From contig NC_133116.1 in the NCBI RefSeq assembly GCF_022965805.1, positions 5,518,001 to 5,582,000 on the forward strand: a stretch of DNA of 64,000 bases, read 5' to 3'. The stretch is from Primulina eburnea (Eukaryota > Streptophyta > Magnoliopsida > Lamiales > Gesneriaceae). The position numbers and the translations under genes were made by a program. The notes beneath the pieces were generated by a model. It searched no databases. It saw only the letters and a program-made list of their open reading frames with translations, and was not told the origin of the DNA. Shown one piece after another: positions 1-12,836 of this stretch. The first letter of the stretch is position 1; each line of letters starts with the position of its first letter.

Positions 1-59
1 ATGATACATGTTCCCTTTTTATGTCATTTTTGAAGTGTGGAGCTTCTTTTTTGCAACAG

Positions 60-3028
60 TTATGTTTCTTCAAGAAGGCAGTCAGATCTCTGGAAGCCAT
101 TGAGCCACATGTTAGATTGGTCGCTGAACAGCAACATATTGATTATCAGTTTAGTGCACTTAAAGATGATAGTAAGGTAGTTAATGATGTTGATGTTGAC
201 GATGACGACGATGATGAAAGTGATAGTAATGGGGACAGTGACATGGAAAATGGTTCCAAAGGACGTGACAATGGAGAATTGAGTTTTGGATTTGTCAGAA
301 GTGGCCCACTGCAAGAAGTCTCTGCTTCAAAAAACTCAATGGAGGTACATTTTTTTACGTATCTTGATTATGAAACAGCCTTCCTACCTATTTTGTTCAT
401 GGAAAAAAGAATCTGGTGATATACTACTGCGCATGCCTTACGTGTTACCCAACTGGTCCAATTCACAGTTTTTTTGATTCATCTGAGATTGAGAAATTTG
501 TGTTTAACATTGCGGAAATTCGTGTCATTTGGTTGTGTTGATTGCATTTTGTTTGGGAGAAAAGAGAGGTAGCCAGTAATTGAGCGCACAGGGATTTTTT
601 TAACAATTTTAAGAAAAAACAGATAACGCTGAATGTGCTTTTTTTTCATAACAAACTACTACAATGATGAGAAAGCCTACTTCCGAGACCCATTCAAAGC
701 AAACCAAACCATAAATTTTATTCTGTATGAAACCTATTTGTTAATATGTGGTATAATCAAGTCCTTAAACTTACTGGCCTACTTTGAGATACCATGCTGA
801 CTGATAATTGGATTTTTTTTTGGTTAACATATTGATTCCTACTCAATGAATGCACCAAACTCCCATAACCACGTAGGAGGTTCGAGGAGCAAACTTACAT
901 CACAGATTCGAGAAATGTTATCAGTTGACCAATCCATTAACAAAGTATTTGCAACAGATTATCCAACTTACCTGGATGAGTATCAGTGTACTAGGAAAAT
1001 GATGAACCTGTTCACTTTAAATTTCTGAACAAATTCTATTAATATTTTGTTGGGATGTTGATAGTTTCGGCTAAGACTTTCTTTCGTTGTTACTTGATAT
1101 TTATATCTTTATTTGCAGTTGGATAACAAAGATCCTACAAGTTCTCCAGACACTAAAATGCTTGCTGCAAGGGTAGATATATTATATATAAGTCCTATGT
1201 TTTTTTTACTTTTTTTTCCTTAATTGCTTGCTCCTCCAACTTCAGTGTGCTGGAAGGATGGTCATTTTTTGTGAACATAACTATTTTATGTTCTGTTTTC
1301 AAGTTAGGTTTCCATTTAATTTCTGTGTTTTGCTATTCACCTTTCTCCCCCTAGTTGTATCCCTCTGAATTTGTAATTAGTTACACAATCCTTTGGAAAG
1401 AAGTTGAAAGGATAAGCAGATAACAAGGAAGAAAACTGGTCTGTTGAGGTGGACTGCAACACTGGGCTGTTTTAAAGGAAATATATATGGGATGCTAACA
1501 TTGAAATCTTATGGCAGCTGGTGTCATAGGACTCAAAGTCTAAGGTTCAAGTTGCGCTGTCTGTGTACATTGGTAAAAGTAGGGGGGAAACGCATAGACG
1601 TAATTGTGGTATTTATTTAATACATGAACTGTACGATAGTCATGTTCTGATTTGTTGGATTAAGTGAGTTCCATCTAGAAGGTATGACACCACAGTGGTC
1701 GAACTAGAATAAAGTGTCATATGGTTGCTATATAGGGATGATTTTGATTTATAAGCCAGGTCAACAATTTTTATGAAAGTAGGAAAATTTGTTTACCAGG
1801 TTTAAAAATCACATTGCCCCCTTCAACTAGCTAGAGAGACAAATATGAGTATAATGCATTTTAATATCTGTTTATCTGGTATGAGCCCACAATGAAAGAG
1901 GTTTAGTAGGTTGAATAAATATATGTTACCTAGGAAAGAACTGATTTGGTCTAGCGTCATATTTCAATATACCTTTTGCACTATGAATCAGGTCCCTTCT
2001 GTTTTTATAATTCTCTAACACCAGTTGCTTAATAATTCTACTTCTTGAATAATACATTTTTCCATACGTGTTTGCAGGTAATTTTACAAAATCCAAGTCA
2101 AAATTCTTTTTCCTTCCAAGGGGAAGCAAGGGGAATCAGTAAATCTGCCCCTCTCTTTCCTGCTAAGAAATTTGACCAGGTCGAGCGGACACAATTGCGA
2201 CCTTCAGCATCCCGTAAGTTCATTTCTTATGTGCTTCCCACTCCTGACGAAGCAAAGAGTGTAGCTTCTAGGAAATTTGATAATGAAGCTTCCCAGACCA
2301 GAGAACCAACCATGAACCTGTGGCATTCGTCTCCTTTAGAGAAAAACAAGTACGAAAAATTTGGTGCAAATGAGAAATTATCTGGGCCAATCATTTTAGA
2401 CACACATTCAGTACTCAAAGAGAGTAACAACAGAAAGCCAAGCCCGTTACCCCCTCCATTATCAGAAGGTCTCTTGTTTAAACAGGATGATCCTAGTATT
2501 GCATCCTATGCTAAGAAAGTCAAAAGACAAGCTTTCTCTGGTCCATTAACAGACAAGCCTTGGACTGCCAGCGGCCCAAATCTCTCTGCCAGTGGTCCAA
2601 TTGCCTCATCAAGATATCCCCCGCCTTTTTCAGGTTCTTTACTGCGTACCCCATTCCCACTCCCAGCATCGACCCCTAAATTTTCTTCACGAGCTACACC
2701 TACTTTTGTATCATCCCCTAAAATTAGTGAGCTGCATGAGCTTCCTCGCCCCCCTTCTCATTTAGCTCCTAAAAGAACTGCAGACCGTATTACTCATTCG
2801 GGTCCCATAATGTCCAAAAGGTATGAACTGTCCAATGCACGATTAGTGACTACTTCAGCAGCATCAGCGCATCCAATGCCACCGCTAACACTACCTCGCA
2901 GCTACTCTATTCCTGCTGGAGGTTCAATGGAAATGGCATTGCGTGTTCCTTTAGAAGGTTCTCAAAACTCCAAGATAACAGATGTTTCTTCACCTCCTTT
3001 GACACCGGTCGACTCTCCGAGAATGTAG
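60..3028 (+). CDS. At2g33490-like proline-rich protein with BAR-type N-terminus, 3' part
   Basis: This is the 3' part of a gene that begins left of the window. I read three exons: 60-344, 1119-1172 and 2078-3028, each flanked by AG and GT and joined in frame (95, 18 and 316 codons). The first exon holds the end of the helical BAR/IMD-like region (LCFFKKAVRSLEAIEPHV, then EQQHIDYQFSAL) followed by an acidic stretch with six Asp in a row. The last exon is rich in Ser and Pro and carries the family signatures SAPLFPAKK, FSGPLTDKPW, SSPKISELHELPRPP and LPRSYSIP. These match the plant family annotated as hydroxyproline-rich or 'uncharacterized protein At2g33490-like', with paralogues At3g26910 and At5g41100. 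Molecular function is unknown; the BAR-like fold suggests membrane binding, which is inference. Introns 345-1118 and 1173-2077 hold no other gene that I can see. The stop is TAG at 3026-3028. The family call is firm; the role is not. Confidence 0.9.
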
Positions 3029-4132
3029 ATTATTAGCCAGCGCTAATAGTTGAAGGTAATGCAATCAAATTATTGAGATAGAGCAAGTTAAAAATGAAAA
3101 AAGCTTTCTTAAGGCTTTTATTTATTTATTTTATGAAACTTGAGGATTTTTTTTAGGCTAATTTGGATGTGTTGTTGATGTACTCTAATTCATTTGTCGT
3201 GCAGCTGTGCGATTTGATGCTGATTTGAGACTAGATTTCCTAGGAAAGTTTCAATTGGATAGATTAATATAGATTCATACTTGTAACCAGCTGACAAAAC
3301 TGTAAATTGCGTCTTTAAATTTTGTGAGTTACGAGGTATTTATCTTTTTGTTTCTAGGAGCAATTTTAACAGTAGCCTAAATTGTTCAGGTCTCGTGATG
3401 TTATAATTATCTCATATCGATAATTAAATTAATAAAAAAATCATTTATAAATTTAAGGAGGTCACTCCACTTAACAAGAAAATTTTTTGGGATAGTATTT
3501 TATTTTAGATTTATAATTTAATATTGATGTTCTCGTTGAGAGTTGAAATATCGGAAGAGATGGTTTAAAGTAAAACGTCGCGGATGTCTCCTTTTCAAGA
3601 GATCGACAATGTGATAATTGTTCCAGATCGATAATGTGATAAAAGTAGCCTAAATTTGGAAAAACAATTTAAAAATATATACATGTTTGATTTATAAATG
3701 TGAAAAAATAAATCATTATATTTTTAAGTGATCGATATTAAATTTAATTTGTAATTTTTATATATTATGTTAGAATATTTAACATAATTTTATAATTGAA
3801 AAAATAAATATAAAAAAATGAAATATTTGAAAAATAGCACAAATTTTGAATTAATTATTAGTATAGAATAGTCGTTGCATAAATTGAATAGCCAAAAATG
3901 TATCTGTTAAAAAAAACAGATCTCAATTAGCTACGTGTCAAACAATTATTTATATGGTACAGTGCCCAACACGAGGCCCGTTTTCTAACCAAGGTAATTT
4001 CACTCTCTGAATTTATCAACATAAACATAATTGCAACTCTTTACTATTGCCTTATCGACATGTTTCCATGAATTCTTTAACTAGAGTAAAAATTCCACGA
4101 GCCAACTTAAGAACGTGGATTCGTAGTTATGG
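3029..4132. other. AT-rich intergenic DNA
   Basis: The 3' flank of the At2g33490-like gene. It contains poly-A/T runs and no open frame with recognisable protein content on either strand. Nothing else can be supported here. Confidence 0.6.
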
Positions 4133-4545
4133 ATGTAATCGAAACGAATCGAGTCGAATATGATGAAATTTTGAAAGCTAGAATTAGTTATATTCGATTT
4201 TGAGCTCGATTCGAAATTCGAAAATTCTAATTTTTTTTCTCGAATTCGATTTGAATTAAAGCTCGAGTTGACTCGAAATATTCGAACATGTTCATATAAT
4301 ATTCGAATTATTGCTCGAAAATAAATACTCGAAAAGCTCGAAAATAATTTATTTAATACATAATTATATTATATTAACAAAATATTAAGTCTCGTGAACG
4401 ACTCGTCAACTATCAAATAAAATAATTTGAGCTTGAGTTCGGCTCGAAAAAAGTTCTAACATGTTCTATTTCGATAAGCTCGATTACAAATCAAATATTT
4501 TTCGAGACATCTTGAAAAGTTCAAGTACCGATTCGATTCGTTTAC
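4133..4545. repeat. CGAG/TCGA-rich dispersed element, degenerate copy
   Basis: Dense in motifs such as GAATCGAGTCGAA, GCTCGAGTTGACTCGAAA and GATTCGATTCGTTTACA. It opens with GGATGTAATCGA and ends with TCGTTTACAC, the inverted-end pattern also seen at 50392-50896. No clear target duplication was found. I regard it as an old copy of the same non-autonomous element. Confidence 0.55.
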
Positions 4546-4612
4546 ACTTCTACTTGTAATGCTATAAGTAACGAGATTTGATAATTTGAGATTGCGTTTA
4601 TATGGATGCGGC

Positions 4613-5122
4613 TAGGGGTGAGCATTCGGTCAATTCAGTTACCGATCGAACCGAATTAGCCATAATCGAACCGACCCGAAATATTTAGCCATAACCGAAC
4701 CGACCGAATTAATTTTCATAACTGATGAAAACCGAACCGAATTAAAATTGGTTAATTATGTATGTAATTTTTTTTTAACATTATAGTTTACACAAATGCA
4801 TAAAAATATAAATTTACACACATCACAAATATATAAGTTTTATTTGAACACAATTAATACATATTATATCGATTTTAAAATTAAAAATTAAAATATTTAT
4901 AAAAATTGATAAATAAATTTTTTTATTAAATAAAATATTTATTATATCGGTTAATTCGGTTAACCGATTTCAAAATTTTGAAAACCGTAACCGAACCGAA
5001 TTAACCTATATAACTGACTTTTTTTAATTGGAAAACCGAATTTCCGAAATAACCGAACCGGATTTCCGAATTAGCTCGATTCGGTTGATTAATTCGGTTT
5101 AACCGAAATCTTGCTCTAACCC
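4613..5122. mobile_element. hAT-like non-autonomous element (decayed)
   Basis: Starts with TAGGGGTGAGCATTCGGT, a typical plant hAT MITE terminus. The interior is filled with inverted CCGAACCGA / TCGGTTAATTCGGTT motifs. The right end (AACCGAAATCTTGCTCTA) is a degenerate inverse. Flanks GATGCGGC and TATGCGGG agree at 6 of 8 positions, consistent with a worn 8-bp target duplication. It has no coding capacity. Confidence 0.6.
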
Positions 5123-5795
5123 AATATGCGGGCTTTGTTTGATCAGCATAGATCTCCCACTAATATAGCATATCATCTACCTGTGACAAATTCAATTTGT
5201 AGTAAAAAGAAACTTCTCGTTTTTACATTTATTTGCTCAATTTTTTTAAAAAAATTTACATTGAAGGAAAGCAAGGGTGAAAGTGGCGATCAGCAACTTT
5301 GAATCCAAAAGTTTGAGAAATTTATAGTATTCTAGACAAATTAACTCTGATAACTTCGAAGATGTCGTGGCCTTCAATTTTAAAAAATGTAAGTATAGCT
5401 CCCATTTATGTCTTAAAAGGGAATCAGCAACAAAAAATATAATTTCAAATCTTCCAACCATCTGCGAAATCTTTGCTACAAGTTTCATACTCGGTTTGGA
5501 TTATCATCATGTACATCAAACATATAGTTAAAATAATGCATCCTATATTTATCGCAAAAAGTACAAGTAGACTTGTACAAAAATAATCGACCGCTCAATG
5601 GAAAAGGTAATACGTACCCAGTATCCATAAGTATTACAAGCTCGTAAGATAGTTTCAAAAGGCTTCAGTCAATTACATATGTTCACATTTGGATGCATGA
5701 ACACACATTAGGATTTAATCTACATGAGATCACCACACGAGTAATATCATACATACAAGGAGAAGAATTACAAGGCAAATAATGGACACGTCGAG
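5123..5795. other. Intergenic, 3' flank of GILP-like gene
   Basis: No gene recognised. An 80-residue open frame on the minus strand at 5246-5488 has a fairly protein-like composition but no motif that I know and no splice context. I do not call it. Confidence 0.4.
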
Positions 5796-7072
5796 TCACG
5801 CAGGCAAAGCAAAGCTCTGTTGTGCCCATTGTGGTGGATCCATCACGAGACATGGATCTGATTTCTCAAATTCAGCAACCTGGCAAATCAAAGAAACAAG
5901 ACATGTTCATTTTCCGTTTCCTTTTTCTTTTTTGATTATAGGATAACCATGTTTAGAGAAAAATAAGATTTTTACCTTCTCATTGCAGCTTGGACAGTAA
6001 TGGTATTTGTGCCATAGACAATCCATAGAAGGGCACAGAAAACATACCCCAAGCATCATTGGCATCATACAACCAACAAAAGCCGCTAGACTTGGTTTTG
6101 ACCTAGAGCATGAGAGAAAAGGTAAGATGAGGAATAGGAACCGTGATGGTAAAACGCAATCAGAACAAATGAAGTTCAGGCAGTACAAGAAATCCATCAT
6201 CTTTTATCATATTGAACTATAGTCAAGTCTTATCCGGAATCAAATATCATTAAACTATCAGTCATACAAAATATGAATCCCTTGAAGCCGAAATTCTTAA
6301 ACCCGAGTGTTCTATGAGACACAGTTCATTGCGAAGCATGGGTACGGTTTTAGGCTGTAAGATAATGCAAATAACTTCTGTCCTCGCTAAGACAATAGCT
6401 GGAGTGAAATTAAATCGGTAGATGATGTTTTATAGTTTCACCACTTAAAATTAGGCAACCCCTGTATAGTCAATGCTTGGGCAACTGTCTTTTTATGTCA
6501 CCAATCCCATGTTAATTTTCGTATGGTCCCTGTTCTTGTTGTTGCAACTTAGATAAGAATTTTCTAGTATGTTAAGTTCCACCGACGTGATTGTAATGTG
6601 TAAATCAACTTAACGCATAATCCTTAACAATTTCAAGGGAAAATCAAATAGAAAAGTTTCAACATCAGCAACAATCAATATAGATCCAATTACAGCAAAT
6701 TACACAACTGGAGCTACGGAGAACAAAAGTTCCCAACTTTGACTCTCGTTCAAATTTCAAGTAATCGGATCAAATTCCTCAAAAAAAAAAAAACTTAAGA
6801 TCGTGGCTGTCAGAAGAAATTCGAGAATCTTACTTGACAGTGGTGATCCCAGAGCCACCGCAATAAACGCACTGAAATGGAGCAGGGGTATCTCGGTAAA
6901 TAGTCTGTTGAATAGGAATGCCCTTGGGGTCTCCGACGAAGGCGTTAGGAGGGATCGCACCAGCCTGATGAGGATTTTCTCCGATGTAGTACTGCTGGGG
7001 CATCGGCGCCTGGTACGCCGCGTTGTAGGGAATCCCGACCGCCGGCTCATCGTTCTTTGAAGGCTTATCCAT
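5796..7072 (-). CDS. GILP-type LITAF-domain protein
   Basis: Three exons on the minus strand: 7072-6834, 6102-5976 and 5879-5796, giving 149 residues. The protein opens with MDKPSKNDEPAVGIPY, then a proline/glutamine-rich segment and QQTIYRDTPAPF. A LITAF domain follows: first CxxC at C68/C71, a hydrophobic stretch at about residues 84-104 (MMPMMLGVCFLCPSM), and second CxxC at C116/C119 in YHYCPSCNEKV. The tail is MDPPQWAQQSFALPA. This closely matches Arabidopsis GILP (At5g13190, about 134 aa), a plasma-membrane protein that binds the cell-death regulator LSD1 and restrains hypersensitive death. The two CxxC pairs would bind zinc with the hydrophobic part inserted into the membrane. I chose the ATG at 7072 over one 16 codons upstream because MxK..E.AVGIPY is the family start. 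The upstream neighbourhood also holds GER5- and JAZ10-like genes, as in Arabidopsis. Confidence 0.93.
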
Positions 7073-7120
7073 GATAATCTCTCCGGTGATTCGATTTTCT
7101 GGTACGGGAACATATACCAA

Positions 7121-7829
7121 GGAATGCGAGTTTACATCTTTATATGCTAAGTCGTGTTACTATTCAATACGCGTTTAGTGTCTCGTTGACGTTTGAATAT
7201 CAAGTGGTTTCTAGGCCTTAGAAGCCCGGGGTTGACCACATTTTTGGGCCGGCCCAATTATATTTATCACGGTTGAGATTGTTCAGAGGCCCGAATTATT
7301 GGAACGAGTTCGATTATTACTTTTCCTCGTAACAGTGACAGGAATTTGGTGTGGTCTAGTTTTGTTTCTTATTTTTTTATTTATTATTTTAAAATTACAG
7401 TTTAATTTCTTACTATTTTTCATAATTATAGTATGATCTTCATTCAAAATTTCAGTTTAGTTTATCACTAATTTATACAATTATAATATGACCCTCGTTT
7501 GATATAAAGAAAATTAGTTATAAAAAATTTCAATAGTTCATTTATACTATATTATTAAGTGTGAGACTATTATTAGAGAATACAAAAATATTTAATTTCA
7601 TAATTATTCTTCTTACCATACTAAAAATCTTTATGATATCACTCCATATTTTACATATAAAAAAATTATTAACAAAACTTCATTTTCAAATTGAACGACT
7701 CTTCTAAATTGAAAATAATTCCGTATTAATTATTGTATCATTGTTTACTGAATCTAATTCTCGAGACTCTGTCCTAAAACAAAAAATAAGATGCCATATA
7801 AGTGGTAAGTCGCAGCCTCTCTCGTTAAA
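7121..7829. other. Intergenic, upstream of GILP-like gene
   Basis: Probable promoter region of the minus-strand GILP-like gene, followed by AT-rich sequence. No further gene or clear element seen. Confidence 0.4.
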
Positions 7830-7994
7830 GAGTATGTCTCTTATGAGACAGTTTCACGAATCTTTATCTGTGATACATGTTAACCCAACTGATATTGACA
7901 ATAAAAAAGTAATACTCTTAACATTGGATGACCCAAATAAGAGATTTATCTCACAAAATATGACCCGTGAAACCGTCACATACAAGTTTTTGTG
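7830..7994 (-). mobile_element. GTCTCAC-type MITE, diverged copy
   Basis: Runs from GAGTATGTCTCTTATGAGAC to ATACAAGTTTTTGTG. It follows the family consensus in reverse orientation, including AAAAGTAATACTCTTA and GATGACCCAAATAAGAGAT. Its terminal palindromes are degraded, so this is an old copy. Confidence 0.7.
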
Positions 7995-8689
7995 CTGGTT
8001 AAATATAATCAATTTTGTTTAAAATATGTAACGTGATATATTTTTTTCAAAAATAATGTTTGGAATTTTATTTTCTCGGGTTTTCTTTTATTTTCTTTTA
8101 AAAGTATAGAAAGATATTTCTAGAAATAAAATTTAATGTATCATTGGAGATTTTTTTAAAAAATGAATGGTAAAGATTTCTCAATTTTAAAATAACAAAA
8201 TAGAATAGCACATATGACATATATGTTATAAATAATATTAAAATCAGAGTTAGTAGGTCTCTTGTTAGACATAGGTAAGTAATATTTTTGTATTAATAAT
8301 CTAAATAAGATATTCATCCTACTTGAAACTATCTCACCAAACTTTTGTAAATTGGAGTTATGCGGAGGAAAATGGTAGCCTTAATTATGACAAAAACGAA
8401 TAAGACACTACAAATTAAAAAACATTAAGGCAAGGAACAGAAGAATGGGAAGCAGCAGCGACTGGTAGCCCACTTTCTTTCTGTACACATATACGTATGT
8501 GTGTGTGTGTATATATATGGTATTGCAGGTTATCGTGCTATGTGCGATAAAGGAATGAATGGGGAAGGCAAATATTAATTATATCTGAACATGCTCGTTG
8601 CGAGTATTTTATTCATTGTCTGCTGAAATGAAAAAGCAAATGTAGAGGGAGTAAAATAAAAAGGACAACAAATCAAAGAGCGAAGGAAT
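7995..8689. other. AT-rich intergenic DNA with a MITE remnant
   Basis: No gene found. About 8250-8335 (GTAGGTCTCTTGTTAGAC followed by degraded matches) looks like a shrunken remnant of the GTCTCAC-type MITE. A (TG)n/(TA)n microsatellite lies near 8493-8518. Confidence 0.4.
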
Positions 8690-8945
8690 AAAATACAGTA
8701 GTGTGTGTATGTGAGAAATATTGTTAATCGGACACGGAGATGGACACGGTGAGTTCTCGGTATTAATACCCACTCATTGTATCCACTTTCTTTCATACAA
8801 ATGAAGCGACACTGTTTAATAAAATACAGTATTGTGTGTATATGTGAGAAATATTGTAAATCGGGTACGGAGATGGACACGGTGAGTTGTCATTTATACA
8901 TGTTCATTGTACCCACTTTTTTTATACCAATGAAGCGATACTCAT
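8690..8945. repeat. Two-copy tandem duplication of about 129 bp
   Basis: The segment starting AAAATACAGTAGTGTGTGTA near 8691 is repeated starting AAAATACAGTATTGTGTGTA near 8819. Both copies continue through GTGAGAAATATTGT, GGAGATGGACACGGTGAGTT and AATGAAGCGA. The copies differ by scattered substitutions. No function is evident. Confidence 0.8.
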
Positions 8946-9917
8946 AATTAATTAAATATATAATTTAGATATATTTCAACAAATTTAACATATGAATGTC
9001 ATTTTATCGATATATCCGAAATGTTACCACATATCAATATTATAAATATATATATATATATATAAAGATGGGTATTTGGTGGCAGACATTTTCAGTCCAA
9101 TAGTTCAGAATATAGATTCCAGCAAGTTTATTGTTTAAGCGCACAAACGTTTTAAAAAGTAAAAATTAAAAAGCAGTACGGTCCTTTCGCTTGTGAGGAA
9201 TGATGAAACCCGACACCAGTCATGTCTATAATGTTAGGATTAATTTTTAATGATATTTCTTTTAGATTAATCTCACGTACAGCTACACTATTCAATGTGA
9301 CTAATTATTATTTAATCAAGGCTCTTAAATTAATACTCCAATTGTTGTTATTTTAATTTAATATCTTTCGATTCGATACTAACAGCAAAATTGTTAAATC
9401 ATGCAAGACCCCGGAAGTTAGATGAAAGCCAAATCAACCATTATATAATAATCATAAAACAAATTTTACCAAAGTTTTCTAATATTGGGCGTCACTTCTT
9501 TGAAGAACGAAGATAATGATAATTCTAGTAGAGCTTTAAATGGAGCAAGATCAAGGGTTGTTCAACAGCAACACATGAAATATAAACACATAATCGATCG
9601 AGTGAACGTGTTGGTTTGTGGCCGGGGACAACCGTTGAATCGGAGCGTTACATGAATATTTTTGTATAAAAAGTATAGTGATCATCTTAAAATTTCAAAA
9701 AATATAATAATTTATATGTTAAGAATTATATGATCATTTGAAATTTCAAAAGTATAATTAAAGATAAATATATATTTTGTTAGGATATGGTGGTTATAAT
9801 TTAAATACAAATTTAATAAGATAATTAGAAGTTTGATATGAAAATTACTAATAAATCAACACTATCAAAGTTACATAATAACAAATATCACAAAAATTCT
9901 TTTGAAACTGTGTCACA
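8946..9917. other. AT-rich intergenic DNA
   Basis: Includes a short (TA)n run near 9047-9064. No gene or element recognised. Confidence 0.4.
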
Positions 9918-9926
9918 TATCAATTT

Positions 9927-10108
9927 GGCAAAAACTTGTGTGAGACGGTCTCACGGGTCATATTTGTGAGACGGATCTCTTATTTGGTTCATCAATGAAA
10001 AAGTATTATTTTTTATGCTAAGAGTATTACTTTTTATTGTGAATATGAGTAGGGTTGACTCGTCTCACGTATTAAGATTCGTGAGACGGGCTCACATGAG
10101 ACCAACTC
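9927..10108 (+). mobile_element. GTCTCAC-type MITE, intact, 182 bp
   Basis: Begins GGCAAAAACTTGTGTGAGAC and ends ACCAACTC. It is flanked by the perfect 9-bp target duplication TATCAATTT (9918-9926 and 10109-10117). Each end has the GTGAGAC.GTCTCAC hairpin. Duplication length and end structure fit a Mutator-like non-autonomous element. Confidence 0.9.
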
Positions 10109-10117
10109 TATCAATTT

Positions 10118-11171
10118 TATGATACAAATCTCTCATTCGACCTAACTCACGAAAAAAATATTACTTTGTATGTCAAAATTATTATTTTCCTGATAGATGT
10201 GAATCGAGTTGACGCATATCACGTATATAAATATTTGAAAATGTCTAACAAGATATCAACTCAATAAATATCAAGAAAGATACAACTGTAAAGAAACTTT
10301 TATTGCACATTAACACATGCAATTAGTTAGCATAATGCACTCAAGTTAATATAGTAAATAGTAAGTATAGATATAGCTAACGCTAACTGATCAAATATAT
10401 AATTGGTACTAAAATTTATTCATTTATCAAATATAAATTGAAATAAATACAAGACTCACCATATACTAGATCTATGTACCAAATTATTTGGACAATTTTA
10501 ATGCAACTATATATACATAGTTTTGTAGAATAACAATGATTATAAGATAATTAATAAGCCACGGGCCTCATTATACAAATCTAGGTAACCAAGTCTAAAG
10601 AGTCCGTACAAGGGTCGATCAACAAGGTGGGTTGCTTCCATCCTACATGTAATAGTACTATCTCATGATAGAATTAAGAGCTTAAATTTAACCACATATA
10701 AATGAGGTCCACTAATTTTTTTAAAATCATATATGTGTATGAATCTTGTCCATCTAAATTTTGTAAGACAGTGAACTCACATATAGGATCGAAACAACGA
10801 GGTGGAGGATGGAGCGTGTGCTTCAATGACCCTTACAAGTCCTCGGCTTCCAAGGACCGACATGGTTTTCGTTCCTATTAAATATTAATCTACTCTAAAT
10901 TTTTATAATAAAAAACATAACATTGAATATTAGTATATAATGAAATGATTTATAAGTTTAAAAAAAATAAAGAACATTGGGAAAAAATATTTGGTGTTCA
11001 AACCCCAATATTATTCCCTTCCCCCACCTTGTGTTTTTACCCTCATCCACTTTCCCCATTTTGCAACACAAATCTCCTTTTTCCCCCTCTCTCTCCATTT
11101 TTCTTACTCTCTTTCATTTGTTTCTTGATGTGAATATTTGCGATCAATTTCTTTTGTGGGACTTGATTGAA
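10118..11171. other. Upstream region of the CFL1-like gene
   Basis: AT-rich. About 10118-10235 has weak similarity to the GTCTCAC-type MITE. From about 11010 to 11120 the plus strand is a pyrimidine-rich tract (CCCTCTCTCTCC, TTCTTACTCTCTTTC), typical of a plant 5' untranslated leader, directly before the ATG at 11172. Confidence 0.5.
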
Positions 11172-12185
11172 ATGGCAACACCAAACATGGATACAATCAC
11201 AGCATCTTTGGAGAGATCCCTTCAAAATTGTTCCTTGAATCACCAACAGAGCAGCAGCATCGGCGGCAGCGGCGGCGGTGGTCCGCCGCACGGCTCAGAT
11301 TCTCTGGGAGATCCCTCTTCGGTCGCCGTCTCGGCTTTGGCCACCGCCGCGTTAGAACTCAATTCAGAAACCTCGCTGCCTACCCATTGGGAACAATGTC
11401 TCGACTTAAAGGTGAGAAAATATTTAAGATCCCTACCATTATTGTGATGTTATTTTGTCTTTTATTGGCTTTTGTACGACATTTAATGCCACAAACCTTA
11501 ACAGATCTTAATTTATTTCACCTCTGTTATCTGTTTCTTGTGCCGAAAAGCTTCGATTCTTTAATGGTAGTTATTTATGATGCTCTTTGTTCATTTATTC
11601 CTCATTCACTGCACTTTTTTTTTTCCCAATATAACATATATTTTGCGGCACCAACCCTTTTTCTTTCGTAAAAAGCTCACATTTTTCCCCAAAAAAAAAA
11701 AAGCCTGGAGAGGAGACAAGTTTTTTCTTGCTCAGAGGTCATTTTACATGCATTTTCTTGAAAAGATTGATGGTGCAAGTCTTCTTGGTTCTGCAATACA
11801 GACAGGCGAAATATACTTCATAAATTGGAGGACAGGCATGAAATCAACGGAAGATCCCCGGTCAACGGCGGAGTACGGCGACGGTTACTACTCGGAAGAC
11901 GACTGCAGCTCGTATGACAGTGACGGGTCTTCCTCAGAATCATCTCCTTCGAGAGGGAAATGGAGTGGTAAAAACAATGATAAACAAGATTTCTACTGTC
12001 AAGAAAACCTCGAAAAAGAGAAGAAAAATAATAGTAGTAGTAATATCAACTCGAATAATGTGCTTGTGGTGGCCGGATGCAAGAGCTGTTTAATGTACTA
12101 CATGGTGCCCAAACAACTCGAAATCTGCCCAAAGTGCTGTGGTCAACTCCTGCACTTTGATCGATCCGAAAATGGCTCCCCGTGA
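11172..12185 (+). CDS. CFL1-type WW-domain protein
   Basis: Two exons, 11172-11411 and 11802-12185, encode 207 residues. The intron cuts the WW domain between LDLK and TGEIYF. The WW domain spans about residues 70-99 (LPTHWEQCLDLK, then TGEIYFINWRTGMKSTEDPR), with W73 and P99 as the signature pair and the plant-typical IxW in place of the second classic position. A Ser/Asp-rich acidic linker follows. The C-terminal module has two CxxC pairs (C173/C176 in GCKSC, C189/C192 in CPKC) that could bind a metal. This arrangement matches CURLY FLAG LEAF1 of rice and its Arabidopsis homologue (At2g33510). CFL1 represses cuticle development by binding the HD-ZIP IV factor HDG1. The first exon is GC-rich, encoding SGGGG and Ala runs. 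Start chosen for MATPNMDTI after the pyrimidine-rich leader. Confidence 0.92.
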
Positions 12186-12743
12186 ATCGTTTATGTTATT
12201 TGTTCTTTTCTCAAAACAATTTTTTTTTCTTTTTCTTCGAAAGAAACTTTGGTGGAGTGCTAATTAAGCATATTGGATGACGTTGTCGAGCTATGAAAAT
12301 TTACCATTTCTTTCAACTTTTCTATCACTATTTTCCCGTCATGTTGTTGTTCTTTATGATATATTTTTGTGCATTTATGGATTAATAATTACCTCCTTTT
12401 TTATATATAAAAAAAGGGAAGATTAGCTTAAAACATCCCAGCTATAGTCAACTGCTAGACAGGCGGAATCACAAGAGAGAAATAATGGTTTGTTTTGTTT
12501 TGTTTTGTTTCCATGATTGACAAAATTCATATCATCCATGAATCTGAAAACATGTGTTGTTTTTTTACATTTTATTTTTTTTATAAAAGGTGGTATTTTT
12601 CACTCACACCCTAGATTTTCAGGAAAAATGGGATGTATACTGGATGTTTAAACGAGGTTGTTGCAAGATACAATTGACTCCTACAACATTTTCCATTTCT
12701 AGATTAAAATCGATTAGGCACGAAATCGTGTTTGCGCGAGCCT
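12186..12743. other. 3' flank of the CFL1-like gene
   Basis: 3' untranslated and intergenic sequence with a (TTTTG)n-like stretch near 12488-12508. No further gene seen. Confidence 0.4.
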
Positions 12744-12836
12744 GATTCGAATAGGGATGTCAATGGGTCTATGTTTTACCCAGATCCGCAAAGGACCCGC
12801 GTGTATGGGGTAGGTTTGGGCATACTAAATGGGTTA

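Noticed and set aside
846..1028. 60-residue frame inside the first intron of the At2g33490-like gene
   Set aside because: It is not in the family protein, and the flanking exons join in frame without it.
11043..11671. Frames of 82 and 147 residues overlapping the CFL1-like first exon
   Set aside because: They are GC-driven shadows in other frames; the WW protein frame is the one with family matches.
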